NCBI GenBank assembly: GCA_019916065.1
Contig: JAINTL010000096.1
Location: forward strand, 62,001 to 126,000
Origin: Vitellaria paradoxa
Lineage: Eukaryota; Streptophyta; Magnoliopsida; Ericales; Sapotaceae
DNA: 64,000 nt
Direction: 5' to 3'
Part shown: piece by piece, positions 25,287 to 37,100 of the stretch
Position numbering within the stretch: position 1 is the first letter of the stretch
Layout: each line of letters starts with the position of its first letter
Notes under the pieces: model-generated
The model's database searches: none
What the model saw: the letters and a program-made list of their open reading frames with translations, nothing else
Told to the model about the DNA's origin: nothing
Made by a program: the position numbers and the translations under genes

Positions 25287-26290
25287 TTGAAAGGGTCACG
25301 AGCCCGCCATTCCAAATCCCTCAGTCCTCGACTAGGTGGCTCTAATGATATTACAATTGTCCCACATTGGAAAAAGAGTTGAGGATTGAGGTAGTTTATA
25401 AGCGGTTTACCTCCCTCTGGTACGACGCGTTTTAAAATCGTGCGTGAGAGTTCCTATGGAAGAATGCACAAAGTGGACAATATTTATTAAAATGGCCCAT
25501 AATGTGCAGATGAAAATGAGTTATAATCAATAATAATTGTAAAAATCAGAATTCATTAAAAAAATGTGTAACAACTTATTGAACTAACTCATCCAAAAAA
25601 AAAATAGATGGTGATGAAGTGCAACTTATTTCAAATACAACTCGCTTGAGTATCATGTTAATCAGCTTCCTAACATCTTATGCATTTACTTGCCCATTAG
25701 TTCATACAATATTGGACTTTTTAGTCCATGTTTCCGGAGGACAAAATTGAAAAAAAATAATTATATATATATATATATATATATACAAACATAAAAAAAT
25801 AATAAATTTATGAAAAAAGAAACACTGCGAATACGCCTAAAACACCGGGAACTAATGCCCCATAAATTTAATAATTACATTAAATCCAAGTATAACATTA
25901 TCTTTGTTCCAACTGAAAAGTGACATGCTGTTGGGGGATTAAATCTGGGCAATTCTAGAATTTCATAACATTTGCATTTGATCCAATTGATTTTCTTATA
26001 TAAATATATATATAAGTTTTTTAATCGATTAACTTAAAAAAGTTTGTTCCTCAGAAAATAAAATAAAAATTAGAGAATCAAATAATTGAACCGGAATTGA
26101 AACATTTTTATTATTTTGGTTCAGTTCTCAACAGCTTATTCAATTAATTCAATTATTATTTAAAAAAAAAGTCGAAATGAATAATCCAGTTGGAATTGTA
26201 TAATCACAAACTACAAACGGAATAAACATGAATAACTTCTTGAATTGTCACGATGTGGGACGGCATTTTAATGTGTATAAATATATATAT
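25287..26290. other. Intergenic AT-rich region, repeat fragments
   Basis: It contains a fragment with TGTCCCACATTGGAAAAAG near 25357, a common plant LTR-type sequence. A TA microsatellite lies at about 25760-25783. No gene is visible. Confidence 0.5.
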
Positions 26291-26299
26291 ACATATGGT

Positions 26300-27490
26300 T
26301 AATAGCAGCAGTAAAGGTCGGGATGAGGCCGCAATTCTCAAAGACAGTGACATCTACGTTTAATACTCAGCTAAAAACCTTCTAATTAAATTTCATTAAA
26401 AGAGCCTTTCTCTTCCTGTATTCTACCCATCTGAAGTGAATTATGTTAAAATATTCACTAAAAGATAATTAGAAAAAAAAAAAATTTTAACTCAAGAGTC
26501 GCTTTGCTTTCAAAATTCCTCTCTCTCTCTCCCTCTCTCTTTGTAATCCTCCCGTCTAGAAAATTTTTGAGTTTCTTCTCTAATTTCCTTTCTCTCTCTC
26601 TCTACACACGTCCACCCATCACCTGAAACTTTTAGATTATTTTTTTTTGTATAAAGTTCTTCAATTCCCTTTACAGGTATGTTTAATTTTCTCGATAAAT
26701 TTATAGATATATTATTATGTATATATCTATTTTTAAATCTATCTATTTTAATATGTAGATTTATGATTATTAACATTTCTAAATATAGATGTTATTTTCT
26801 CTCCATTTTTCTTTTTTTCTTTTTTTTTTTACAGAATTTTAATTTTATTTTTAAAACAAAATTTCCTTTCTCCATCTGTAATAAATAATAATAAATGTTT
26901 CTCTCTCTGCATAATTCTGCCCATCTGAAATGAATTATAATAAAAAATTGATTAAATGATAGTTAGAAAAAAAAAATTTGAAACTCAAGAGTTACTTTTT
27001 TTTTCAAAATTCCTCTCTCCCTCTATAATCCTCTTGCTATCGCTAAAAAAACTTCTGGGTTTCTTCTCTAATTTCCTTTCTCTCTCTCTCTATACACATC
27101 CACCCATCACGTGAAAACTTTTGAATTCTTTTCTTTTGTATAAGTATATTTAATTCTCTTTATAAGTATATTCAATTTTCTCTGTAGATTTATAGATATA
27201 TTACTGTGTATATATCTATTTTTATATTTATCTATTTTGATATGTGAATTTATGACTATTAACATTTCTAAATATAAGTGTTTATTTTGATTGTTTTGAA
27301 GATGTTTTTATTTTTCTAATATTAATAATTGATAAAATTTTCATTGCTCAGGTACCGCACAGGCTACTGCTAGTATATATATATATATATGTGGCTAGTA
27401 GCAATAGTAAAGATCGAGATGAGGCTGCAGTTCTCAAAGACAGTGACATCCACGTTTAATACTCAGCTAAAAACCAACCTTCTAATTAAA
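26300..27490. repeat. Nested direct duplications around a CT-rich repeat
   Basis: An outer unit of about 95 bp occurs at about 26305-26395 and 27400-27490. It contains GAGGC(C/T)GCA(A/G)TTCTCAAAG and TTTAATACTCAGCTAAAAACC. Between them, a second unit of about 390 bp is present twice in tandem, at about 26405-26795 and 26900-27290. Each inner unit has a CCCATCTGAA start, a CTCTCTC-rich centre, a CACCCATCAC block and the TATATCTATTTTTA end. No protein is encoded. The right edge has a CTAG-T ending near 27374 that could be a degenerate Helitron end, but this is weak. Confidence 0.7.
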
Positions 27491-27494
27491 GTAA

Positions 27495-28315
27495 AATATT
27501 TTGACCATAAATTTCTTGAACTAGCCGATGATGAGTTATCAGTTGTGTCTAACTACTGGTTTCTTATACTTGCATTTACTGTTGCCCTAATTCCAATTTT
27601 AGGAAAGTAACACAAATATAATCTTACTTTAACAAGGACTAAGTTATTTTAAGAAAATAATTGGATACTAGTTGAAGAAAAATTTAAATTAAACATAAAT
27701 TTTTTTTTTTAAATAATCAAAGTAATTTGCTTCTTAAAATCTTAAAATTAACGATAAAATAAGAAGTCAAATTAATGGCTTAATGATCACTGAACAATAA
27801 ATTTAAAGTGTTATTAGTTGATCTATTATTTATGATTAAATTAAATATAAATATAGATATATATATAATATAAAAGGCTGTGGTTAGGACCATTAAGCCA
27901 CAATGACATGACCCAAAGCTACTACCTCTTGGACATCTCACGGATATTCGCCCACACACACGAGGGCTTCAGTTGTTGAACTTTCTAACTTGACAAATAT
28001 ATGTAACTATTAGCAACTCGTTGCTTCTTCCTTCTTTCAACTCTTATCTAGATTTTAACCAATGGGTTTTTGGGGTCTTGCGATATTTAACAAAAACTTC
28101 TTTGTCATAAAAGTATCCCTAATTTGTTCAACAGTGGGAAGCTAAATTCGATCTTTTCTTGGTTTAACATAGCAAGAGCTTTCTAGGTACAAAATTAAAC
28201 TAAGAACTTCAACCAAACAAGATTTGAGTAACTGAAAATTTTTGTAGCTACTTTTAATTAGGATAAGGTTAATTTCACATCTTTTGTTAGAGGGGGGAGG
28301 GGGGGGGGAAGAGAC
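27495..28315. other. Upstream region of the first amino acid permease gene
   Basis: AT-rich, no gene seen. A purine-rich leader with long G-runs (about 28290-28310) lies immediately before the start codon at 28316. No clear TATA box was chosen. Confidence 0.4.
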
Positions 28316-31300
28316 ATGGGTGGTGTACAAGAAGATCAACAGTCCCCATTACTTGGAAGCTTCAGTGACCCCGAAGAGCATTTCAGAACTGGTAAACTCT
28401 TTCTTCAATACCTAATTTTTCTTGTAATTAGTAGTTTCCCTCTGTTTGCTTCATCAAGATTTCAATTGTTACTTCCTGTCATTTTTTTTTTTCATCTTGA
28501 TTGAAGTTTTTAATTATGAATATTATATCAAAAAATGATGATTTGATGAAAAAATTACATGAAAGCTTGTTCACATTGGATTCTCTCTTGGGCTGGTGGT
28601 GCACCACCGCACAAGGCGGAGGACCATCTTATTTACTCTTCAGTTCAGTTGCTTTAACACTGAACTGTATGATCACAATTCACCATATCTTCAACAAGGT
28701 ATTATCAAACTCTGAACATGTGTGTAGGGACAATATGGAGTGCAATGGCGCATATAATAACAGGAGTTATAGGGGCCGGAGTACTGTCCCTTGCATGGAG
28801 CACTGCTCAGCTGGGTTGGATTTTTGGTCCTCTTGCAATACTCTTATTTGCGGCCGTAACCCTAATTTCTACAAACCTTCTCTGTGACTGCTATAGATCT
28901 CCCGATTCTGAATCTGGGCCAGCCAGAAGCCGATCCTACAGAGAAGCTGTTAATTTGTATTTAGGTCAGTGCTTTGCTTTGCTTTTTTCATTCTTCAAAG
29001 GTTCAATGTGTTGGAATGGATACTTACTAAATAATAAATTCAATATTTTGTTAAGAATTCATCATCAGTCTTTGTCAATTATATAAGAAACCCATTTGAA
29101 AGTAGGGTATGACCAGTTGCAGGTTGATCGAAATCTTCACTTGAGCATGGCCAGGAGGAAAACCAAAATGAGCATACTCAAAAAGTTTTGAAATCTAAAC
29201 CAGATTTCACTGAGCTATAGCTTTGGGGATCAATTTATAATCCTAACAAAAAATTAATGATTTTTTTTTTTCAGGTGAGAACAATAGAAGAATATGTGGG
29301 TTGATTTTGCAAGAGAGCTTTTATGGAGGTGGCATTGCATATACTATTACAGCTGCCGCTAGTGTTAGGTATGCTAATAGAAATGGAAATACCACCACTC
29401 TCATTTAACGTGTTAGAAGTTGTCCCACATTGGTCCATGAAAAAAGTTATTTCTCTTATATAAGAGTTAAGACTTTCCTCATCTTAATACTTAAATTTTA
29501 AGATCGAGGCCCTTACTCTTATATTTTGTTGAGTTTCTTGACGCGATGGAACCTTTCACTCTGTTATTTGCTACTCAAATGTTGACCTCCTTTTTCATAG
29601 CTAAATGTCAACACATTTTGAATCTGAACATTGTGGCAGTCCAACTCTTCAAACTTTTTATAGTTTAGTCACAACATGCAGATGAGAACTAATAACGTGG
29701 TTGAATTTGATTCCAGAGAAAATTGGCAGGAGATAACTTTTTGAATGCAGTGAAAACAAAACATTAATATCTACTGCAAATTATGTGTCAAATTAGAGGC
29801 GTTTCTTTTCTTACCTCTCATCACATTCCAGTCTAGACTGTCTAGTTCAGATGGATGATTTCTCTATGTATTACATGATATCTGGTTCTTTAATTGATGC
29901 AGAGCGATTCAAAAATCAAATTGTTACCACAAAGAAGGGCATGAAGCTCCATGCGAATATGGGGATACGGTTTATATGCTATTATTTGGAGCTGTTCAGA
30001 TTATAGTGTCTCAGATACCAGATTTTCATAACATGGCATGGCTCTCTGTTGTTGCAGCAATCATGTCCTTCTCCTACTCTTTCATTGGAATGGCACTTGG
30101 CTTGGCAAAAACTATTGGTATCTCTTTCAAGTTTGTCTGTGGGTTTGCGTTTTTTTTTTTCCAGAATTAATAAGTCTTTTTGGCTTCAAAGTAAAAAAAA
30201 AATCAATGGTTTTTGGCATCAATTAGAGCAATATCAATATGTTATGGAGCGAAAAGTCAGTGTTTTACAACCTTAAAACAGTAAAAGGAATGATAAATTC
30301 ACCAGAAATGCAGCTGTTTAGATGTTGAATTTCCTTTTATTTTTCAACTTCAGAAAATTTGAAGATCAAGGGGAGCATTGGAGGAGTCCAAGCTGACAGT
30401 ATACCTGAGAAACTATGGTTGGTCTTTGAGGCACTTGGAGATATTGCTTTTGCCTATCCATTTTCAACGATTCTTCTTGAGATACAGGTATTTATTATAT
30501 AGTTTCAAGCATTGTAAATTTTAATTTCATGGATTGAAAAAGAAACATTTTTATTTTGAGAAGACGAAGTTGGTAACAAGAAAAATATATTGGACTTGCA
30601 TGTAAAAGTAATTGTGATTCCATTGCAATGAAGGACACATTGAAGTCACCTCCACCAGAGTGCCAAACAATGAAGAAGGCCTCTGCAGCTGCAATCTCCA
30701 TTACAACAATTCTCTACCTTTGCTGTGGATGCTTTGGATATGCAGCGTTTGGGAGTGATACACCAGGGAACCTCTTAACCGGATTTGGATTCTATGAGCC
30801 CTATTGGCTCGTTGATTTTGCTAATGCTTGCATTGTTGTACATCTAATTGGAGGATATCAGGTACAGACTCATTCCTGTCAACTTGATAATTTTTTTTTT
30901 GGCTGATGCTTTGCTCAATTCAATATTTACTGACACAAATATTATGACTAAGACCATTAGTGTTTGTTTTTCAGATATATAGTCAGCCACTGTTTGCATT
31001 TGCAGAAAGTTGGTTTGCTGAGAGGTTTCCAAACAGCGGATGTGTGAATTGTTTCCATGTCTTTGAACTCCCATTTTTGCCTGCTTTTCGGTTGAATCCT
31101 TTTAGGCTATGTTTTAGGAGTTGTTATGTTATATCAACAACTGTAATTGCGATGATCTTCCCTTACTTCAACCAAGTTTTGGGAGTCCTTGGAGCCTTAA
31201 ACTTCTGGCCCTTGGCAATATATTTCCCTTTGCAAATGTACCTTGTGCAGAGGAAGATTGGGGCTTGGACAAGAAAGTGGGTCCTTCTTCAAACTTTCAG

Positions 31301-31382
31301 CATTTTTTGTCTTGTTGTATCAGTATTGGCCTTCATTGGGTCAGTTGAAGAATTAGTCAAACTCAAGCATAAAGCTTTCTAG
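28316..31382 (+). CDS. Amino acid permease (AAP family), first of a tandem pair
   Basis: Plasma-membrane proton/amino acid symporter of the AAAP superfamily (Aa_trans domain). Seven exons: 28316-28391, 28728-28964, 29275-29368, 29903-30117, 30354-30487, 30634-30861, 30975-31382. They total 1,392 nt, giving 463 residues. After a short hydrophilic N-terminus come GTIWSAMAHIITGVIGAGVL, LAWSTAQLGWI, SNCYHKEGH, DTLKSPPPE, GCFGYAAFGSDTPGNLLTGF and GFYEPYWLVDFANACIVVHL. The C-terminus has FPYFNQVLGVLGALNFWPL and GAWTRKW. These are AAP hallmarks, with about ten hydrophobic helices. Intron 3 holds a short LTR-like fragment (TGTCCCACATTGGTCCATG near 29422). The second copy at 33858 shares intron positions. 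Which Arabidopsis AAP is the closest orthologue cannot be settled by eye. Confidence 0.92.
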
Positions 31383-31639
31383 GAATGGGAGTAGCATGAA
31401 ATTCATATCAATATTTTTTCCTTATAAATGATATTGTATACAAAAGTGGAGAGATGTAAGCTATTTCCATTGTTTTTTTAACTGAGCTAACCTTTCTTGT
31501 AACAGGGTTAAAACTTTTTGTACGTGATAAAGATGAAGCAGGCAGGGATTTTTCTGCAAGCGTGTGTGTTGTTTCTTCTTAATCCAGAAAAGGAAAATGA
31601 TTGTCATCACAACCATATTGATAAATGTAATTTCAATGG

Positions 31640-31770
31640 TCTTTTAAGTTACTTTAACCAAGTTTTGTGTGTCTTGGGAGCCATCTGTTACTTTTGACCA
31701 TTGGCCCATTTACTTTCCTGTGATAGTGTAGTTTGTGAAGAGGAACATGGGAGCGTGGACGACTTTAAAA
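31640..31770 (+). pseudogene. Relict of a third AAP gene (last-exon fragment)
   Basis: About 260 bp after the first AAP stop, the sequence again reads TACTTTAACCAAGTTTTG, TCTTGGGAGCC and CATTGGCCCATTTACTTTCC, then GAGGAACATGGGAGCGTGGAC. This corresponds to the FPYFNQVLGVLGALNFWPLA to GAWTR part of the last exon at 31164-31275. A stop replaces the Trp codon and frameshifts follow. No other exons of it are visible, so it is a broken duplicate. Confidence 0.8.
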
Positions 31771-31789
31771 AGTTTAACACTCATGCAAT

Positions 31790-32160
31790 GTTGGTCAATA
31801 AAAATGGGAATAAGAATGAAAATGATAAAGGGATTTCAATGTTTAGTATGTTAAAGAATTAAAATGGTAATTCCTTTTGATAGTGTTATTGTTTGAGACT
31901 CTTGAAGTTGAAATATAATTTTAAGAACAGAAATTATATTCCAGCTCTTAGATTCATGTGAAGTTTTAGCTAATGACTGAAAATATTTTAATATTGATGA
32001 TTAGATAAATTTTTATATGAATCAAGAGGCTAAACTTTAATTTGAAGTTTAAAGTAAATTAATTGTGTAATTAATATAAAACAACCATACTTAGTCTTTT
32101 CATAACTAATAGAAAAAACTATCCAACTTTTACATTCATCAAAATCTTGTATTTTTTTTG
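31790..32160. other. Intergenic AT-rich spacer between AAP relict and tandem repeats
   Basis: Nothing recognisable apart from short A/T runs. No gene is supported. Confidence 0.4.
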
Positions 32161-32405
32161 GGTAAGTTTTTTTTGGTAAGTAGTCACCAAAAGTCAGTAG
32201 CTGAGGTGGCTACATTTACGACCCTATGTGTTTGTTAGCGTTTTTTGGTAAGTTTTTTTGGTAAGTAGTCACCAAAAGTCAGTAGCTGAGGTGGCTACAT
32301 TGACGAGCTTACGTGTTTGTTAGCGTTTTTTGGGTAAGATTTTTTGGTAAGTAGTCACCAAAAGTTAGTAGCTGAGGCGGCTATATTGACGACCCTACAG
32401 GTACG
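32161..32405. repeat. Three tandem copies of an 86-bp unit
   Basis: GGTAAG starts at 32161, 32247 and 32333, so the period is 86 bp. Each copy contains GGTAAGTAGTCACCAAAAGT, AGTAGCTGAGG and CTA(C/T)ATT(G/T)ACGA with few mismatches. No coding content. Confidence 0.9.
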
Positions 32406-33027
32406 TTTGTTGGAAGGGATTAGGGATGGCCATTTCGGCTGACCTGTTCGTATCCTATCCAATTCTCGCCCCAAACGGGTAAGGGATTCGAGGATTTTTT
32501 GGAAATCGGGTAAGGTACGAGTACATTTTTTAAAAAAATTCAAAGATCGAGTAGGGTACAGGTATGAGTCTGTTCTCGCCCCATACCCTACCCTACCCGT
32601 TCCTTGACCGTACCAATATTCTTGTATATATATATTTAATTTTTTTAGTGTGTTTGTTACGACATATTTCTTAGTAAGGTAGTGAATTAAAATTTTGAGT
32701 TTCTTTATCTATCACCTTCCTATTAAATTACTTTATTTTTCAGTTTACAAAAAAATTATAAATTGAGATAAACCAACTGTGAATGTTTTTTTGTTTACTT
32801 TTCCTATTTTGAACCGTAGAACCTATTAATATGGTAAGAAATTAAAAACCTATTAATATGGTAAGAAAATAGAAACCTTATAAATGTTTTCTAAATATAT
32901 ATATAGATATATGGTATTTTTCAAATTTTTAAATATATATTAGGATTCTACTCTATTTTCTTATAAATCATATTTTAAAATTTTTATATTTTTTTCAATT
33001 CAGATATCCGTTCAACCATGGGGATCC
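32406..33027. other. Intergenic repeat sequence with CCCTACCCG-type motifs
   Basis: It contains a dispersed plant repeat with CGGGTAAGG, GTAGGGTACAGGTATGAG and CCTACCCTACCCG at 32460-32605. AT-rich filler with TATATATAG runs follows. No gene. Confidence 0.45.
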
Positions 33028-33800
33028 CCATTCCTCATTTGGATCAGGGATGGGTGGTAAAAATAAATCTCCAGTGGGGATCAAGTAGGGGATGTGAATT
33101 GATTTTAGTTTGGAGATTAGGTACGTAGATATGTGTACCCGTTTCTTACTCGCCCCATGCCCATCCCTATAAGGGATTGGATGATGGGGATAAATAATAC
33201 TATAAATAATATATAAGATTGGATAAAAGATGAGATTTTTTTTATATAAAATTATTTTTTTGGTATTTGGTTGGTGAGATATAATGTGGGATAAAAAATA
33301 TAATTTGATATGTGATGTGATAGAAAATAATTTTAGACATTTGAATCTTGAAGGAAACAATCCGGCGATGGGGATTAATAATACCCCTCATCCAATCCCT
33401 CGAACAAACGTTGCCATTCCTCATTTGGATCGGGAATAGGTGGTAAAAATAAATCTCTAGTGGGGATCAAGTAGGGTATGTAAATTGATTTTAGTTTGGA
33501 GATTAGATATGAGAATATGCGTACCCGTTTCCTACCCGTCCCATGCCCATCTCTATAAGGAATTGGATGATGGGGATAAATAATACCGTAAATAATATAT
33601 AAAATTGGATAAAAGATGAGATTTTTTTTATATAAAATTATTCTTTTGGTGTTTAGTTAGGGAAATATAAAGTGGGATAAAATATATAATTTGATATGTG
33701 ATGTGATAGAAAATAATTTTAAACCTTTGAATCTCGAAGGAAACAATCCGGCGATGGGGATTAATAATACCCACATCCAATCCCTCGAACAGACGTTGCC
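33028..33800. repeat. 386-bp tandem duplication containing a MITE in each copy
   Basis: CCATTCCTCATTTGGATC starts at 33028 and again at 33414, and the similarity continues through both units to about 33800. Each unit holds an inner element. In copy 1 (about 33173-33404), GGGATTGGATGATGGGG at the left end is mirrored by GGGATTGGATGAGGGG on the opposite strand at the right end. The second unit stops within 60 bp of the start codon chosen for the next AAP gene, so it probably forms part of that gene's promoter or leader. Confidence 0.85.
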
Positions 33801-33857
33801 ATGTATATAATTGTGGATATGTATGGCGTGAAAGCTCAACCCAAACCGAGAAAGGCG

Positions 33858-34133
33858 ATGGGAGTGGGAGATGGAGATCATCAGACCCCTTTGGGAGAGT
33901 CCAGCTTTTCTTCAGCAACTCTTCAACCATTCGAGCCTCGGATCAAAAGAACTGGTTTGTCTTTCTTGCTCTTTCATACACTTCCCTCTCTTCCAGGCGG
34001 CTATGAATTTTTTGGGTGATCTCTGCCCATGATTTATCATTCAAAAATAAAATATCCAATCCAAAGCCCCATAACCAAAAAATACATATATATTTTGGGT
34101 TTTTTTTTTTTTTAACAATTGTAGTTTGGTGGA

Positions 34134-34169
<36 letters not shown>

Positions 34170-37100
34170 TTGGTTGTTGAAAAGGAAGCATATGGACGGC
34201 TTTGGCCTACATAATCACAGGAGTGATAGGATCAGGAGTTCTATCACTGGCATGGAGTATGGCTCAGCTTGGGTGGATTGCAGGTCCATTGTCTATGCTG
34301 TTCTTTGCATCAATCACCTTCGTTTCTGCCTTCTGCCTCTGCAACTGCTACAGATCACCTGATCCTCTTTGTGGACCCACCAGAAATCCCTCCTACCTCC
34401 AAGCCGTCAGCATGATTTTAGGTGAGGTTGTTTGGTGGTGCATAAAAATAAGTGATTTCATAAATCATTTTAGCTTACCAATTCACTCGGAAAGGGGGGC
34501 GGGGGAATGTTAGCCCGCTGCCTTCACCGACGTGGCCCTTCGTTGGCCGCTCGTTTCAACTCCTCTCTCTCTCTCTTTCTCTTTTTTTGTTTGTTTGTTT
34601 TTGCTTGGTTCAGCCTTCTGCGCAGTTTTTTTTCTCCCTTCAGTTTAGTGCAAATCGGCCAGCAAGACTGTGCTTCGAAAAAAATTAATTTTTTAATCGA
34701 TTAGTAATTGATTATTAAAAAATTAAATTTTTTATGTTTGAAAAGAAAAAATTAATTTTTTTTTATTAATTTGATATTTTTATCCTTCAATGTTAAAACA
34801 AGTTAACATATAAGATGATAAATTTAATTATTAAAAAAAATACCAATTTTTTTATAACTCGGCTGTGTTAGATTGACTAACGTTAGAGGCCCACTGCCCA
34901 CGCAATCGTGGCGGTTCATTTTTTTTTTTTGCTTGGTTCAGCGCACTGGTCTTTTTTTTTTTTTTTTTTTCCTTTAGTTTAGTTAAAACCGGCAAGCAAA
35001 GCTGTGTTTCAAAAAAAATATTAATTTTTTTAATTGATTACTAATTAATTATTATAAATTATTTTTTTGTTTAAACAAGAAAAAATTATTTTTAATAACT
35101 ATCTTTTTATTTTTTTATTAATTTAATATTTTTATCCTTCAATGTTTAAAACAAATTAACATGTAAGATGATAAATTTAGTTATTTTCAAAAAAATAAAA
35201 AAATTAATAATTGATAACGGAGTTACCAATTTTTTTTTCAAACGCAGCTTTCAACGTCAGTCAACTCAACACAGTCGAGTTATCAATAATTAATTTTTTT
35301 TTAATGACTAAATTTACTATCTTACATATTAACTTGTTTTGAAGAAATTAATTTTATTTTTTTCAAAACGCAATCTTACTGGCTGATTTGAATTAAACTG
35401 AAGAAACAAAAAAAAAAAAAAAACCTGCCCGAGAGGCTAAACCAACCAACCAAAAAAAAAAGAGGGAGAGGTTGAAACGAGCGGCCAACAAAGGGCCACG
35501 TTGGCAATGGCAGCGGGCTAACATCGCCCGCGATGTCAGCCCCCCTTCCAATTCACTCTCTTGGCACGCCAATCTTAATTTAGGCTTAGGGTGTGTTTGG
35601 TGCATCAAATTTTGGTGAAAATTTCTGAAAATTTCTATATACTTATACATATTCCTACTTTCTTAAAATTAAAAAAAGTTCAATACATTTCAAAAAAAAG
35701 TAGATAACTAGAATTCGGTTAATCAAATAGTAAAAATTTTTTCACTATTTTTATCATAAACTCTCAAACTGCCGAATGACATCTACTTTGACTATTTTTT
35801 GTGGGGTTGTAGAAACCATTTTAACGAATTATAGAAACCGTTTCGACGGATTCGTGCGGTCAATTTCCGTCCAAATGGTTTCTACAACCCGTTTATATGA
35901 ATTGTAGTGTAAAGAAGTTATGACTAACCAAAATTTTGAATCCGTCCAAATGAAAATCCAATCCGTCAGAACGGAAATATTACTATTCATCTCCAAAAAA
36001 TACGGTTTGAGATGTATGTACCAAATGCAAAAAGTTTTTCTCAAATCACATTTTATCTCACTTTTTATCATTTCAAACTCACTCTTAGTTTAAAATATAT
36101 ATATATATTAACTTTTTTTTTTCAATCTAGGTACAAAAGTTATTTTTATTTTATTTTATTTTTGTGTTTGGGAAATGAAAAAAAGTTAGCTTCATTTATA
36201 TATATATATATATATATATATGGAGATATATCAAAATGTTTGTCATTTTGATATAAATGATAAAAAAATATATGCCAAATTAAGAGGATAAAAATAAACA
36301 TTTCTGAAAACAGAATCAATTGATTCCTTCCCTATGCTAAATGTTCTTTCCTTTACCAAACACAAAACATAGATGTGACAAGGGCTTGATATAGTTATGC
36401 TACATGGGATTCCAGGAAAGAGGAGCGCATCAGTGTGTAGTATCTTTCTACGACTAAACTTTTTTAAGGTTGGAATTGTCTACACCATTACTTCTGCTAT
36501 TAGTATGAGGTACTTTAATTTCCTTCTCTTGGTCCTCTTAAATTTTGATGCTCTCTTCTTACAATGGTGCTGCCTATCATACATGAGTTTGGCCTTTCAA
36601 AAAAATTTAATGCTTTGTTTGGATATATCTAGATTTCAAATGAATGGATTTGGGACTAAATATAGAATATAACAACATTTTTTTATGATTTATTTCAAGT
36701 CCCACCCAAATCCATCATTGCACACGGAGTCTGTTTCTTCAGTTTCAAGTGAAATTCACTGGCTGAAATATATTAGTCATTATGTATTGAACAAACAAAA
36801 TCAAAAGCATCAAAGTCAAAAAGTTAAGCTTTTTTTTTTTTTTCTTTTTTTGTATTTGGGAAGAGAAAAAAGTTAACATTTTAGTAGTTAGTTTTGTAGT
36901 TTTTTTTTTTTTTAGTTAATTTGACATTTTTAGCCTTCATAATTCAAAAGAAATTAAAAATATAAGAGGGTAAATATGGTATTTTAGAAAAAGTCAAAAC
37001 CAAGGTAGCATTTGGTCTGATTTTTTATTTTTTGTTTTATATGTTTTATTTTGTTATTTTGGATTGAAAACGTTCAAAGTGATTTTTTATCATTTTTCAT

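Noticed and set aside
26510..26888. Open frames on both strands in the CT-rich repeat
   Set aside because: Low-complexity Arg/Glu or Phe/Ile strings produced by CTCTCT and AT runs, not conserved between the two repeat units.
27350..27375. Helitron 3' terminus (hairpin plus CTAG before T)
   Set aside because: The hairpin is imperfect and only 2 nt from CTAG, and no matching TC 5' end was found; kept only as a remark.
29412..29545. Intact LTR in the third intron of the first AAP gene
   Set aside because: The TGTCCCACATTGG fragment resembles plant LTR text, but no boundaries or duplications could be fixed.
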